Below are positions 1 through 6,419 of a DNA stretch of 7,407 nt, in pieces. Both the position numbers and the translations under genes were made by a program. Within the stretch, counting starts at the first letter, position 1. Each line of letters opens with the position of its first letter. The notes under the pieces are model-generated. The model was not told where the DNA came from and made no database searches. It was given only the letters and a program-made list of their open reading frames with translations. The stretch comes from Thermotogae bacterium. GTDB lineage: Bacteria; Thermotogota; Thermotogae; UBA12178. The DNA is taken from contig QNAP01000084.1 in the NCBI GenBank assembly GCA_003641795.1, positions 1 to 7,407 of the forward strand, given 5' to 3'.

Positions 1-1
1 C

Positions 2-145
2 GAAGGTGAAATTCTGGAGTTTCATCACCGCGCCATCTCGCGGAAAGTCTTCGCACTGGGAGCGTTGAAGGCAGCGGAATTTGCCGTTTCCGTTCCAAGG
101 GGCTTCTATACCTTTGAGGAGGTGCTCTTCGGTGGACGCCCATGA
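2..145 (+). CDS. dapB: 4-hydroxy-tetrahydrodipicolinate reductase, C-terminal end (partial)
   Basis: Only the last 47 codons of this gene are in the window; the frame is open to the left edge and stops at TGA 143-145. DapB reduces the product of dihydrodipicolinate synthase with NAD(P)H to give tetrahydrodipicolinate, in the cytoplasm, in lysine/diaminopimelate synthesis. The visible part matches the conserved DapB carboxyl end: a strand leading into HHRAISRKVFALGALKAAEF, the family's 'T/H-H-K/R-A-x-S-R-x-x-F-A-x-G-A' helix, then a short tail with RGFYTFEEVLFG in place of the usual 'GLYDMxDVLG'. The cofactor-binding and catalytic parts lie outside the window. The next gene, dapH, starts inside the end of this one in another frame, so the two are probably translationally coupled. 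The identity rests on a short fragment, but motif and neighbour agree. Confidence 0.88.
   Translation, partial: EGEILEFHHRAISRKVFALGALKAAEFAVSVPRGFYTFEEVLFGGRP
116..124 (+). promoter_or_regulatory. Ribosome binding site of dapH, inside dapB
   Basis: GAGGAGGTG lies nine bases (counting from the GGAGG core) before a GTG at 132. This is the strongest match to the 16S rRNA tail in the area. It decides the start of dapH in favour of GTG 132 over the in-frame TTG at 81, which has no comparable site. The motif is embedded in the dapB coding sequence. Confidence 0.75.
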
Positions 146-836
146 TCTCATAAGACTGATCAAAGAGTCCAAGAAGCACACGCCAGTTGTGGCGTATATC
201 AAAGGGAATCTCGTGGGAACATCGGCTCCGAAAGGAGCGAAACTTTTCGCGTGTGATCGTTTTGGTATCTTGTTCGGCGATTTGAAGGACGTGGAGACCT
301 TTCTCCAGAAAAACGGTGCAAGAGTAGAAGATGCCCACATAGAGGTTAAAGCCAGAAACTCCGCCCTCCCTCTGGCAGATTTGAGCAAATACAATGCTCG
401 AATTGAACCCGGTGCTATAATCCGCGATATGGTTGAGATTAGAAAGGGTGCTGTGGTAATGATGGGTGCGGTGATCAATGTGGGGGCGTCCATTGGGGAA
501 GGCACCATGATCGATATGAACGCCGTTGTGGGGGGTAGGGCAATCATTGGTAGAAATTGTCACATAGGTGCCGGTGCGGTGGTGGCAGGAGTGATAGAAC
601 CACCAAGTGCCCAACCGGTGGTGATAGAAGACAACGTCATGGTTGGAGCCAACGCAGTTATTCTCGAAAGTGTTCGCGTGGGAGAAGGAGCTGTGGTGGC
701 AGCGGGAGCTGTGGTGACGCAGGATGTACCACCACACACCGTGGTCGCAGGGATACCCGCTCGAGTGATAAAGCAAGTAGATGAGAAGACACTCGACAAG
801 ACGAAGATAGTCGAAGAGTTGAGAAGATTGGAGTGA
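132..836 (+). CDS. dapH: 2,3,4,5-tetrahydropyridine-2,6-dicarboxylate N-acetyltransferase
   Basis: This enzyme acetylates tetrahydrodipicolinate with acetyl-CoA, opening the ring and committing it to the acetylase branch of meso-diaminopimelate and lysine synthesis. The 234-residue product is the usual DapH length. A short alpha/beta amino-terminal domain (about residues 1-85) ends in the conserved KARNSALPLAD stretch (73-83). It is followed by a left-handed beta-helix of hexapeptide repeats (about 91-212), with MMGAVINVGA, GEGTMIDMNAVVGGRA and NCHIGAGAVVAGVIEPPSA, including the family's IEPPSAxP loop near residue 155. The ending VVAGIPARVIK is typical of acyltransferases of this fold. I chose GTG 132 because GGAGG lies nine bases upstream and because it gives the MDA start I recall from Thermotoga homologues; the longer reading from TTG 81 adds 17 residues foreign to the family. 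Succinyl-CoA use cannot be excluded from sequence alone, but the DapH type is clear. Confidence 0.93.
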   Translation: MDAHDLIRLIKESKKHTPVVAYIKGNLVGTSAPKGAKLFACDRFGILFGDLKDVETFLQKNGARVEDAHIEVKARNSALPLADLSKYNARIEPGAIIRDMVEIRKGAVVMMGAVINVGASIGEGTMIDMNAVVGGRAIIGRNCHIGAGAVVAGVIEPPSAQPVVIEDNVMVGANAVILESVRVGEGAVVAAGAVVTQDVPPHTVVAGIPARVIKQVDEKTLDKTKIVEELRRLE

Positions 837-842
837 ACGACT

Positions 843-2066
843 GTGGTGTTTTCTCCCGATATCTCCTCGACTCCCATCGTTCAAAAGTACGGAGGCTCTT
901 CGGTAGCGACGCCCGAGCGGATCAAAGCGGTGGCGGAGCGGATAGCAAAGCGTACAAAAAAAGCCAAGCTCGCCGTGGTGGTATCCGCTATGGGCAAGAC
1001 CACCGACGAGCTCATCGCCTTGGCATATCGGATCAGCGAAGAACCTCATCCTCGAGAAATGGATATGCTTCTTGGAACTGGAGAGCAAATATCCGCCGCC
1101 TTGTTGGCAATTGCTCTTAACGATTTGGGTGTCCGGACCAAGTCAGTGAATGCCTTCCAGTTGAGGATAACCACTACCCAAGACCACAGTAATGCCAGGA
1201 TCCTCGATTTCGATCTCGATGTGCTTCTTAAAACCTTCAAGAACCACGATGTGGTGGTGATAACCGGATTCCAAGGTGTTACCCTAGAAGGTGATCTCAC
1301 CACGCTGGGACGAGGGGGATCCGATACTTCTGCTGTGGCGGTGGCAGCGAAGCTTCAATGCAGGTGTGAGATATACAGCGATGTGCCGGGTGTCTTCACC
1401 TGCGATCCACGCGTCTATCCCAAAGCACGTAAGCTGGATTATGTCACTTACGATGAGATGCTGGAACTAGCGTCGTTGGGAGCCAAGGTGCTCCACTCTC
1501 GAGCGGTAGAGCTTGCCAAAAAGTACGGGGTGAAACTTTACTGCGCTTCGTCGTTCACAGAAGAAAGGGGGACCTACGTGGTCGAAAAACTTCCTGAGTG
1601 GCTAGAACAACCGGTGGTAACCGGTGCCACAATTGACACAAAACAAGTAGAGGCTACCATCATGAACATCCCAAATAGAAGGCTCCTGACCGACATTTTC
1701 GAAGCGGTGGCACGCGCCAATCTCAACGTGGACATGATATCCATCGTCGAGGGAGACAGAGGTTTCCATCTCTCTTTCACAGTAGTGGAAGACGCTGCCA
1801 GGCACTTGAGGTTGGTGGTTGAAAGTGTGTTGAAAGATACCGAGGGTTGGGAGATGTATCTCGACGATTCCGTGGCCAAACTTTCCGTGGTGGGCGTCGG
1901 AATGCGGTCCAGTGCGGGAGTCGCATCCCGATTCTTCTCCATACTCGCGAAGAAAGGGATACCCTTCAAAACCGTCACGACGTCGGAAATAAAGATTTCC
2001 TGTTTGATCCCACGCGAAGACGCCCAACGGGCGCTACAGACCATAGCGGAAGAATTCAAACTTTGA
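843..2066 (+). CDS. lysC: Aspartate kinase (monofunctional, two ACT domains)
   Basis: Aspartate kinase phosphorylates L-aspartate with ATP to beta-aspartyl phosphate, the entry step to lysine, threonine and methionine. The 407-residue protein has the amino-acid kinase fold first: KYGGSS (15-20), VVSAMGKTTDEL (46-57), GTGEQ (78-82), GFQG (142-145), the GRGGSDTSA substrate/nucleotide loop (156-164), YSDVPGVFTCDPR (178-190) and the GAKVLHSRAVELA helix (213-225). Two ACT domains follow at about 265-335 and 343-405; the second has the usual TSEIKIS motif (380-386). ACT domains normally carry feedback inhibition by lysine or threonine, but which effector acts here cannot be read from the sequence. 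There is no homoserine dehydrogenase domain. It starts six bases after the dapH stop, and the GGAGTGA at 830-836 that includes this stop serves as its ribosome site. GTG 846 is an alternative start. About ten residues before the first kinase strand are unusual. The symbol follows common usage for monofunctional enzymes. Confidence 0.93.
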   Translation: MVFSPDISSTPIVQKYGGSSVATPERIKAVAERIAKRTKKAKLAVVVSAMGKTTDELIALAYRISEEPHPREMDMLLGTGEQISAALLAIALNDLGVRTKSVNAFQLRITTTQDHSNARILDFDLDVLLKTFKNHDVVVITGFQGVTLEGDLTTLGRGGSDTSAVAVAAKLQCRCEIYSDVPGVFTCDPRVYPKARKLDYVTYDEMLELASLGAKVLHSRAVELAKKYGVKLYCASSFTEERGTYVVEKLPEWLEQPVVTGATIDTKQVEATIMNIPNRRLLTDIFEAVARANLNVDMISIVEGDRGFHLSFTVVEDAARHLRLVVESVLKDTEGWEMYLDDSVAKLSVVGVGMRSSAGVASRFFSILAKKGIPFKTVTTSEIKISCLIPREDAQRALQTIAEEFKL

Positions 2067-2067
2067 A

Positions 2068-2103
2068 AGAGCACCTCGCAATGTGAGTCTCTGATCGTGC
2101 TCT
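2068..2103 (+). repeat. Inverted repeat just after the aspartate kinase stop
   Basis: AGAGCAC (2068-2074) and its exact reverse complement GTGCTCT (2097-2103) flank 22 bases, beginning right after the stop codon. No T-run follows, so on its own it is not a terminator. It could be an RNA stem upstream of the stronger hairpin at 2119-2150, or chance. Confidence 0.35.
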
Positions 2104-2118
2104 GCTTGCCTTCCCGCT

Positions 2119-2160
2119 CACTGCGAAGTTCGCTTTGGCACTTCGCAGTGTTAGATTTTA
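2119..2160 (+). terminator. Probable Rho-independent terminator of the lysine operon
   Basis: CACTGCGAAGT (2119-2129) and ACTTCGCAGTG (2140-2150) form a perfect 11-bp stem with a 10-base loop. The T-rich stretch TTAGATTTTA (2151-2160) follows at once. The stem and its position between two operons fit an intrinsic terminator, but the T-tract is interrupted by A and G, so it may be weak. The opposite strand has no T-run on the other side, which argues against a bidirectional terminator. Confidence 0.6.
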
Positions 2161-2192
2161 TGTGCTGAAGATTTACAAGAAGATCGTGTCTG

Positions 2193-2233
2193 TTGAGAGT
2201 TAGGAAAATACGACAGGTCCATCGAACTCTTAA
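2193..2233 (+). promoter_or_regulatory. Possible stem in the flgF leader, before the ribosome site
   Basis: TTGAGAGTT (2193-2201) can pair with AACTCTTAA (2225-2233) over nine pairs, one of them G-U, enclosing 23 bases. The right arm ends three bases before the GGGAG at 2236-2240. Part of the same arm (ACTC, 2226-2229) could instead pair weakly with GAGT (2238-2241), which would cover the ribosome site. A regulatory role is speculative, and pairing this AT-rich may not hold at high temperature. Confidence 0.22.
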
Positions 2234-2235
2234 AA

Positions 2236-2243
2236 GGGAGTGA
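2236..2243 (+). promoter_or_regulatory. Ribosome binding site of flgF
   Basis: GGGAGTGA ends five bases before TTG 2249; counted from GGAG 2237-2240 the spacing is eight. The ATG at 2243 overlaps the site and the GTG at 2240 lies within it. This makes TTG 2249 the likeliest start, although TTG is the rarest of the three codons. Confidence 0.55.
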
Positions 2244-2248
2244 TGGAC

Positions 2249-3019
2249 TTGGTAAGAGGGCTTTACATTACCACCATGGGCATGTTGTTAGACGAAGCCA
2301 CGCTCAACAACCTGGCCAACAACTTGGCCAACGTGGACACTGCTGGATACAAGGGCGATCGTTTGGCCTTTAGAACGTATTTAGAGCGGGAAATCTACCG
2401 CAGAGAACCACATCCTGAACGGTCTAAAGTGGCACTTCGCAGGATTGGCCGATTGGAAATGGCTACGGTTCTCGACGAGGTGCGAATGGATATGTCGTGC
2501 GGCAAGATCGAAGAGACAGGTTCTCCTTACGATCTGGCTATAAAGGAGGACGGATTCTTCGCAGTTACCGATGGTGAAAACATCTATTTCACTCGTAACG
2601 GCAACTTTTACAGGGATGCTCAAGGTCGTTTGGTAACCAGTGAAGGCTATAGGCTTCTCGATACGCAGGGTAAAACCGTAGTAGTTGGACTTGACGATTA
2701 CATAGCTCTCGATGGTAGCATCCGGGGGCCAGGTGGAGAGCTGCGCTCCGTTATCGGTGTTTACCAGTTCGAAAATCCCGTGGGTTTGAGAAAGGTTGGT
2801 TACACCATGTTCGCCACCACCGATGAAAGTGGCGAACCGGCACTGATAGAGAATCCAAGTCTTATGGTCGGCTTTTTAGAACGTTCCAACGTGGAACCAC
2901 TGAAAGAGATGGTGAAGATGATAGAAGCTCAGAGACATTTCGAGATTTCTCAAAGAGTGATTACCACCACAGATGCACTCTTGGATCAAGTGGTGAACCA
3001 GGTTGGAAGATTGAGATAA
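2249..3019 (+). CDS. flgF: Flagellar basal-body rod protein FlgF
   Basis: FlgF is a structural subunit of the proximal part of the flagellar rod, exported through the flagellar type III apparatus without a cleaved signal. From TTG 2249 the product has 256 residues, close to the family norm. It begins MVRGLYITTMGM, the usual 'M-x-R-G-L/I-Y-x-x-x-x-G-M' start, followed by the rod/hook signature NLANNLANVDTAGYK (about 21-35). The middle holds SPYDLAIKEDGFFAV and FTRNGNFYRDAQGRLVTSEG, shared by FlgE/F/G proteins. The carboxyl end, from GFLERSNVEPLKEMVKMIEAQ to the end, is the matching coiled-coil helix. Upstream GTG 2240 or ATG 2243 would add two or three residues but leave too little room for the ribosome site. 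It is the first gene of the operon. FlgF rather than FlgG is assigned because the next gene is the far better FlgG match. Confidence 0.9.
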   Translation: MVRGLYITTMGMLLDEATLNNLANNLANVDTAGYKGDRLAFRTYLEREIYRREPHPERSKVALRRIGRLEMATVLDEVRMDMSCGKIEETGSPYDLAIKEDGFFAVTDGENIYFTRNGNFYRDAQGRLVTSEGYRLLDTQGKTVVVGLDDYIALDGSIRGPGGELRSVIGVYQFENPVGLRKVGYTMFATTDESGEPALIENPSLMVGFLERSNVEPLKEMVKMIEAQRHFEISQRVITTTDALLDQVVNQVGRLR

Positions 3020-3020
3020 C

Positions 3021-3025
3021 GGAGG
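3021..3025 (+). promoter_or_regulatory. Ribosome binding site of flgG
   Basis: GGAGG begins two bases after the flgF stop. It lies ten bases before ATG 3036, thirteen before ATG 3039 and only four before GTG 3030. Spacing together with the family start MMxSLY favours ATG 3036. Confidence 0.6.
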
Positions 3026-3035
3026 TGGAGTGGAG

Positions 3036-3821
3036 ATGATGATTTCGCTTTACTCATCGGCAACAGGCATGACCACTCAGCAATCAAAACTCGACACTAT
3101 AAGCAACAACTTGGCTAACGTTGACACTACCGGTTACAAGAAGGTGAGAGCAGAATTTCAAGATCTCGTCTACCAGTATGTAAAGAACGCTGGAACGCCA
3201 ACAGCGCAGACCTCCCAGCTTCCCACCGGGCTATATGTAGGGCATGGAGCGAAATTGGCGGCAACGACCAGGATCTTCACACTGGGTAATTTGGAAGAGA
3301 CTGGCAACGCTCTCGACTTGGCCATCGCGGGGGACGGTTTCTTCCAGATACAACTTCAAGATGGAAGGATCGCCTACACCAGAGACGGGGCGTTCAAAGT
3401 GGACAGCACGGGAAGGATCGTCACCAGCACGGGAAATCCATTGGTGCCCAACATCGTCATTCCTACCACAGCGGTGGCTATAAACATCTCTCCAGATGGA
3501 ATTGTGAGCGCCGAAATGCAGGATGGTACCGTGCAGAACTTGGGAAACATCACCCTGGTGAGGTTCGTCAATCCGGCGGGGTTGAAGGGAATTGGGGAGA
3601 ATCTCTTTCTCGCAACACCTGCATCAGGCGATCCGATCGAAGGGACTCCTAATCAGGACGGCTTTGGTGCTCTTCAACAGGGCTTCTTGGAGAAGTCCAA
3701 CGTGGACGTAGTGAAAGAAATGGTCGGTATGATCGTTGCCCAAAGGGCTTACGATCTCAACGCTCGGGCCATACAAACCGCCGATGATATGCTCAGAACC
3801 GTCAGCACTTTGAAGCGGTGA
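3036..3821 (+). CDS. flgG: Flagellar basal-body distal rod protein FlgG
   Basis: FlgG subunits build the distal rod, the drive shaft that passes through the P and L rings and connects to the hook. The 261-residue product is of normal length and close to the family consensus: MMISLYSSATGM at the start, SNNLANVDTTGYKKVRAEFQ (about 23-42), PTGLYVGHGAK, RIFTLGNLEETGNALDLAI, GDGFFQIQLQDG and AYTRDGAFKVDSTGRIVTS. The end has GFLEKSNVDVVKEMVGMIVA and then QRAYDLNARAIQTADDML with a terminal LKR. Both terminal helices that pack in the rod core are intact. There is no signal peptide, as expected for type III export. ATG 3036 is chosen by ribosome-site spacing; GTG 3030 would add two residues. The gene starts 16 bases after flgF and ends 12 bases before flgA. 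Confidence 0.96.
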   Translation: MMISLYSSATGMTTQQSKLDTISNNLANVDTTGYKKVRAEFQDLVYQYVKNAGTPTAQTSQLPTGLYVGHGAKLAATTRIFTLGNLEETGNALDLAIAGDGFFQIQLQDGRIAYTRDGAFKVDSTGRIVTSTGNPLVPNIVIPTTAVAINISPDGIVSAEMQDGTVQNLGNITLVRFVNPAGLKGIGENLFLATPASGDPIEGTPNQDGFGALQQGFLEKSNVDVVKEMVGMIVAQRAYDLNARAIQTADDMLRTVSTLKR

Positions 3822-3833
3822 TGAGGTGAGGGT

Positions 3834-4793
3834 GTGAGAAAGATACTGGTTTGTCTGGTACTGAGCGTAGCGTTGATGTCGTTAGGCTTGACGCTGAAAA
3901 GCCAGGTTTGTGTTGTTGGTCAGAAGGTGATGCTCTCCGATCTGACCGATGACATAGTGCCTTCCAACATCCTCATCGCTTACGCGCCTCCACCAGGACA
4001 TTCTATGGTGTTGAACGGCAGGTCTGTAGCCTATAGGATTGAAAAGCTGTTGGATGTTTCCGTGATCGCTCCAGACACTATTAACGTCCTGCGACTCGAT
4101 CCCTCGCAGCACATTCAAGAAGCACCCGCTACTGAAACGTTCTCCAAAGCGGACGTGGAAGAAGCCATAATAGAAGCCGTTAGAAAAGTTGTCGTGCAGT
4201 ATCGCGCAGATGTGGCAGCAACTGAAGTCACCGTCAACATAGACGGTAGGATATCACCGCCACAAGGTGTGGAACGCTTTGAAATCAGTTTGGCCAAGAT
4301 TTCGCGTTCATCCTTCTCTGTGTTGGTGAGATATCTCGACGGGCGCGGTTCCAATCTCTCCACCGATTGGTTGAAGGCTAACGCCGAAGTGAAGCGACTC
4401 GTTTGGGTGGCCGTCAGACGCATTTTGGCAGGAGAAGTCCTGACCAACGAAGATGCCACACTAACCGCGTTTAACGTGCTTGATCTTGACGGATACGTGG
4501 ATTCGAACAACAGCGTTGCTGGTATGAAGGTAACGCGGTCCTTCAGCCGCCTCGAACCTTTCGATCCTTCTTATCTCAAAACGCCACCCCTTGTTGAAAA
4601 AGGGACGGTGATCATGGCGGTCTTCGATACCGAATGGATGAAGGTATCTACCTTCGTAAGACTGATGGAAGACGGATACGCCAATCGGTTCGTCGTATCG
4701 AGAAACGTTCAAACAGGCAAGCTCGTCTATGGTCTGCTTTCAAACGAAGCCATTCTTTTGGTTCAACCTTTCTTAGAGGTGAGTAGCCGATGA
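3834..4793 (+). CDS. flgA: Flagellar P-ring assembly chaperone FlgA
   Basis: FlgA is a periplasmic chaperone that binds FlgI and helps it polymerise into the P ring around the rod. The protein has 319 residues, clearly longer than the roughly 220 of the enteric protein. An amino-terminal hydrophobic stretch (about 4-20) is a Sec signal. A first domain (about 25-90) has VGQKVMLSDLTDDIVP and APPPG. A middle domain (about 105-190) has VEEAIIEAVRKVV and beta strands. The SAF-like carboxyl domain (about 190-312) shows RRILAGEVLTNEDATL, PPLVEKGTVIMAVF, LMEDGYANRFVVSRNVQTGKLVYG and ends in beta strands, which is the FlgA signature. GTG 3834 follows GAGGTGA (3823-3829) by four bases. The stop overlaps the flgH start as ATGA. 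Its neighbours flgG, flgH and flgI support the call, though the first two domains are divergent. Confidence 0.88.
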   Translation: MRKILVCLVLSVALMSLGLTLKSQVCVVGQKVMLSDLTDDIVPSNILIAYAPPPGHSMVLNGRSVAYRIEKLLDVSVIAPDTINVLRLDPSQHIQEAPATETFSKADVEEAIIEAVRKVVVQYRADVAATEVTVNIDGRISPPQGVERFEISLAKISRSSFSVLVRYLDGRGSNLSTDWLKANAEVKRLVWVAVRRILAGEVLTNEDATLTAFNVLDLDGYVDSNNSVAGMKVTRSFSRLEPFDPSYLKTPPLVEKGTVIMAVFDTEWMKVSTFVRLMEDGYANRFVVSRNVQTGKLVYGLLSNEAILLVQPFLEVSSR

Positions 4794-5392
4794 GAAGCTT
4801 TCCCATCTTGTTTCTCGTTTTGACAGTTTCGATTGCGACACTGGCTGTAAGTCTTTGGAATACTGAGGGCGACAATCGCTTCAAAAGGTTAATCCAAAAC
4901 GTAGAAACACTTCGAGTGGGGGACGTGGTGCTGATTAACGTCTACGAAACCCCTTCCTTTTCTTTGAATGAGAGCATGCCAAACCGTTCAGGTGGGATAC
5001 TTTCGGGGATAAATTCTTTCCTAAGTTCCATCGGCCAGTTCGACCTTGCTTCCTTCATTCCCATAAACAACAATCCCAACACACCAAAGAAGGTGGATGC
5101 CAAATCTCAACCAAAGGTAGTGGCCCAAATCGCCGCCGTTGTCGAAAATGTGGATCCGCTTGGAAACTACGTGATACGGGGTAAGAAAGAGATCAAGGTG
5201 GGCAACGACTTGAAGTACTTGGTCATAGAAGGAATCGTCAGACCGGAGGATGTTCAAGGAGGATATGTAGACAGCAACAAAATAGCCAACGCTAAGATTT
5301 GGTACGATGGTGAGATCGTCTTCCAACAAGATCCGCAAGAAGAAAGCTGGCTTAGCTGGATCCTTTCTGGGCTCGCCAATCTCATATTCTGA
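4790..5392 (+). CDS. flgH: Flagellar L-ring protein FlgH (no lipobox)
   Basis: FlgH forms the L ring, the bushing around the rod at the outer membrane. The 200-residue product starts with a hydrophobic signal (about 5-20) leading straight into SLWN (21-24), the family's conserved SLW. Then come LRVGDVVLINVYE (41-53), a Ser/Asn-rich stretch, VVENVDPLGNYVIRGKKEI (117-135) and the key motif GIVRPEDVQGGYVDSNKIANA (148-168). The ending WLSWILSGLANLIF matches the family's tryptophan-rich tail. Enteric FlgH is a lipoprotein; this one contains no cysteine at all, so it cannot be lipidated in the usual way and is probably cut by signal peptidase I. AGAGGTGA (4775-4782) lies seven bases before ATG 4790. 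The start overlaps the end of flgA by four bases, pointing to coupled translation. Confidence 0.9.
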   Translation: MRSFPILFLVLTVSIATLAVSLWNTEGDNRFKRLIQNVETLRVGDVVLINVYETPSFSLNESMPNRSGGILSGINSFLSSIGQFDLASFIPINNNPNTPKKVDAKSQPKVVAQIAAVVENVDPLGNYVIRGKKEIKVGNDLKYLVIEGIVRPEDVQGGYVDSNKIANAKIWYDGEIVFQQDPQEESWLSWILSGLANLIF

Positions 5393-5397
5393 GGTGG
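5391..5397 (+). promoter_or_regulatory. Ribosome binding site of flgI
   Basis: GAGGTGG overlaps the flgH stop and ends five bases before ATG 5403. It selects ATG 5403 over the upstream in-frame GTG 5307, which lies within flgH and would place about 32 charged residues before the signal peptide. Confidence 0.7.
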
Positions 5398-5402
5398 TGG
5401 AG

Positions 5403-6404
5403 ATGAAGAAACACCATGTGTTTCGAATGTTCTGGATCGCTTTGATACTCCTCGTGGCTTGCCTCTCTTTTGGCGCACGACTCAAAGACATAGCCATTTT
5501 TAGAGGAGCTAGGGATAATCAACTATTCGGTGTGGGGATTGTTGTGGGATTAGCCGGGACCGGTGACAGTGGAACTGCCCCCTCTGCCTTGGTAGCCAAT
5601 ATGCTCAAGAACTTCGGTGTTAACGTGACGGCCAACGATCTCAAATCGAAGAACACAGCCTTGGTAATGGTGGTGGCTGACATTCCTGCTTTCTACAAAG
5701 AAGGCATGCGCTTAGACGTGGTAGTCTCCGCACTGGGGGATGCCAAAACTCTCGAAGGCGGGGTGCTCTTGCAAACACCACTTTACGGAGCCGACGGCAA
5801 TGTTTATGCGGTAGCACAGGGGAACGTGAGCCTTGGTGGAGCAGATGTGAAGGCGTCCATAAACCTTCAAAGCAGGTTCAAAACAGTGGGATACATCCCT
5901 GGTGGGGCTATTGTGGAACGTGAGATACCTGCAACTCTGGTAGAAAATGATACCGTGACCATATACCTTAACCAACCTGATATCACCACTGCAGCCAGAG
6001 CAGCTCAAGCCATAAACCTCAGATTTGACCGCGAACTTGCAAAGGCTGTGGATCCCTCCACAATTCGCGTGCAAGTGCCTCTTGCCTTCAAAGATGATCT
6101 CATCACTTTTCTCTCCGTCGTGGAATCTGTTGAATTGGCTCCAGACACCGTTGCCAAGGTCGTGATAAACGAGAGGACAGGGACGGTGGTCTTTGGAGGA
6201 CATGTAGAGTTGAGCGATTTCACATTGAGCTATGGATCGTTCAACATAAGCGTTACAGCAGGCAAGATCGACGAGCAGATCGCTACCATAGAAAACCTCG
6301 TTTCCGCACTTAAAGCGTTGGGTGCCACGCCACAGGATGTGGTGACCATCATCGAGACGCTGGCCGAAAGCGGCGTTCTTCACGCACAGGTAATCACCAT
6401 GTGA
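5403..6404 (+). CDS. flgI: Flagellar P-ring protein FlgI
   Basis: FlgI forms the P ring, the periplasmic bushing of the rod, with help from FlgA. From ATG 5403 it has 333 residues, about 30 fewer than enteric FlgI. A signal sequence (1-24) is followed by ARLKDIAIFRGARDNQLFG (25-43), which fits the known mature start, then VVGLAGTGDS, NTALVMVVADIPAF, LGDAKTLEGGVLLQTPL, YGADGNVYAVAQGN (128-141), GGAIVEREI, LNQPDITTAARAAQAIN and VINERTGTVVFGG (254-266). The closing helix pair is ATIENLVSALKALGATPQDV (294-313) and then ESGVLHAQV. Residues missing relative to the family lie around 284-292, where the usual 'V-x-Q-P' loop should be. LVAC (17-20) inside the signal resembles a lipobox, which is unusual for FlgI. 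It starts ten bases after flgH. Confidence 0.95.
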   Translation: MKKHHVFRMFWIALILLVACLSFGARLKDIAIFRGARDNQLFGVGIVVGLAGTGDSGTAPSALVANMLKNFGVNVTANDLKSKNTALVMVVADIPAFYKEGMRLDVVVSALGDAKTLEGGVLLQTPLYGADGNVYAVAQGNVSLGGADVKASINLQSRFKTVGYIPGGAIVEREIPATLVENDTVTIYLNQPDITTAARAAQAINLRFDRELAKAVDPSTIRVQVPLAFKDDLITFLSVVESVELAPDTVAKVVINERTGTVVFGGHVELSDFTLSYGSFNISVTAGKIDEQIATIENLVSALKALGATPQDVVTIIETLAESGVLHAQVITM

Positions 6405-6419
6405 CGAGGAGGAAGGGAA

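Noticed and set aside
81..131. Longer dapH reading from TTG 81
   Set aside because: It lacks a ribosome site, lies deep inside dapB and adds 17 residues not typical of DapH; GTG 132 has GGAGG at ideal spacing.
1574..2074. Minus-strand open frames opposite the aspartate kinase ACT region
   Set aside because: Ser/Thr-rich shadow translations of a well-supported gene, with no ribosome site or motif.
2135..2161. TTGGCA / TTTTAT as a promoter for the flagellar operon
   Set aside because: The -35 match is good, but the spacing is only 15, the -10 matches at four of six positions, and the -35 overlaps the terminator hairpin's loop and right arm. Too weak to list as a promoter.
2172..2221. TTTACA (2172) or TTGAGA (2193) as -35 boxes upstream of flgF
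   Set aside because: No acceptable -10 sequence is found 16-18 bases downstream of either; no flagellar sigma-28 type sequence was seen.
5307..5402. Longer flgI reading from GTG 5307
   Set aside because: It lies wholly within the flgH end and would place a charged stretch before the signal peptide; ATG 5403 has its own ribosome site.
5712..6383. 223-codon minus-strand open frame opposite flgI
   Set aside because: It is antisense to a confident FlgI, has an odd Cys/His/Tyr-rich composition and shows no family motif; a shadow frame.
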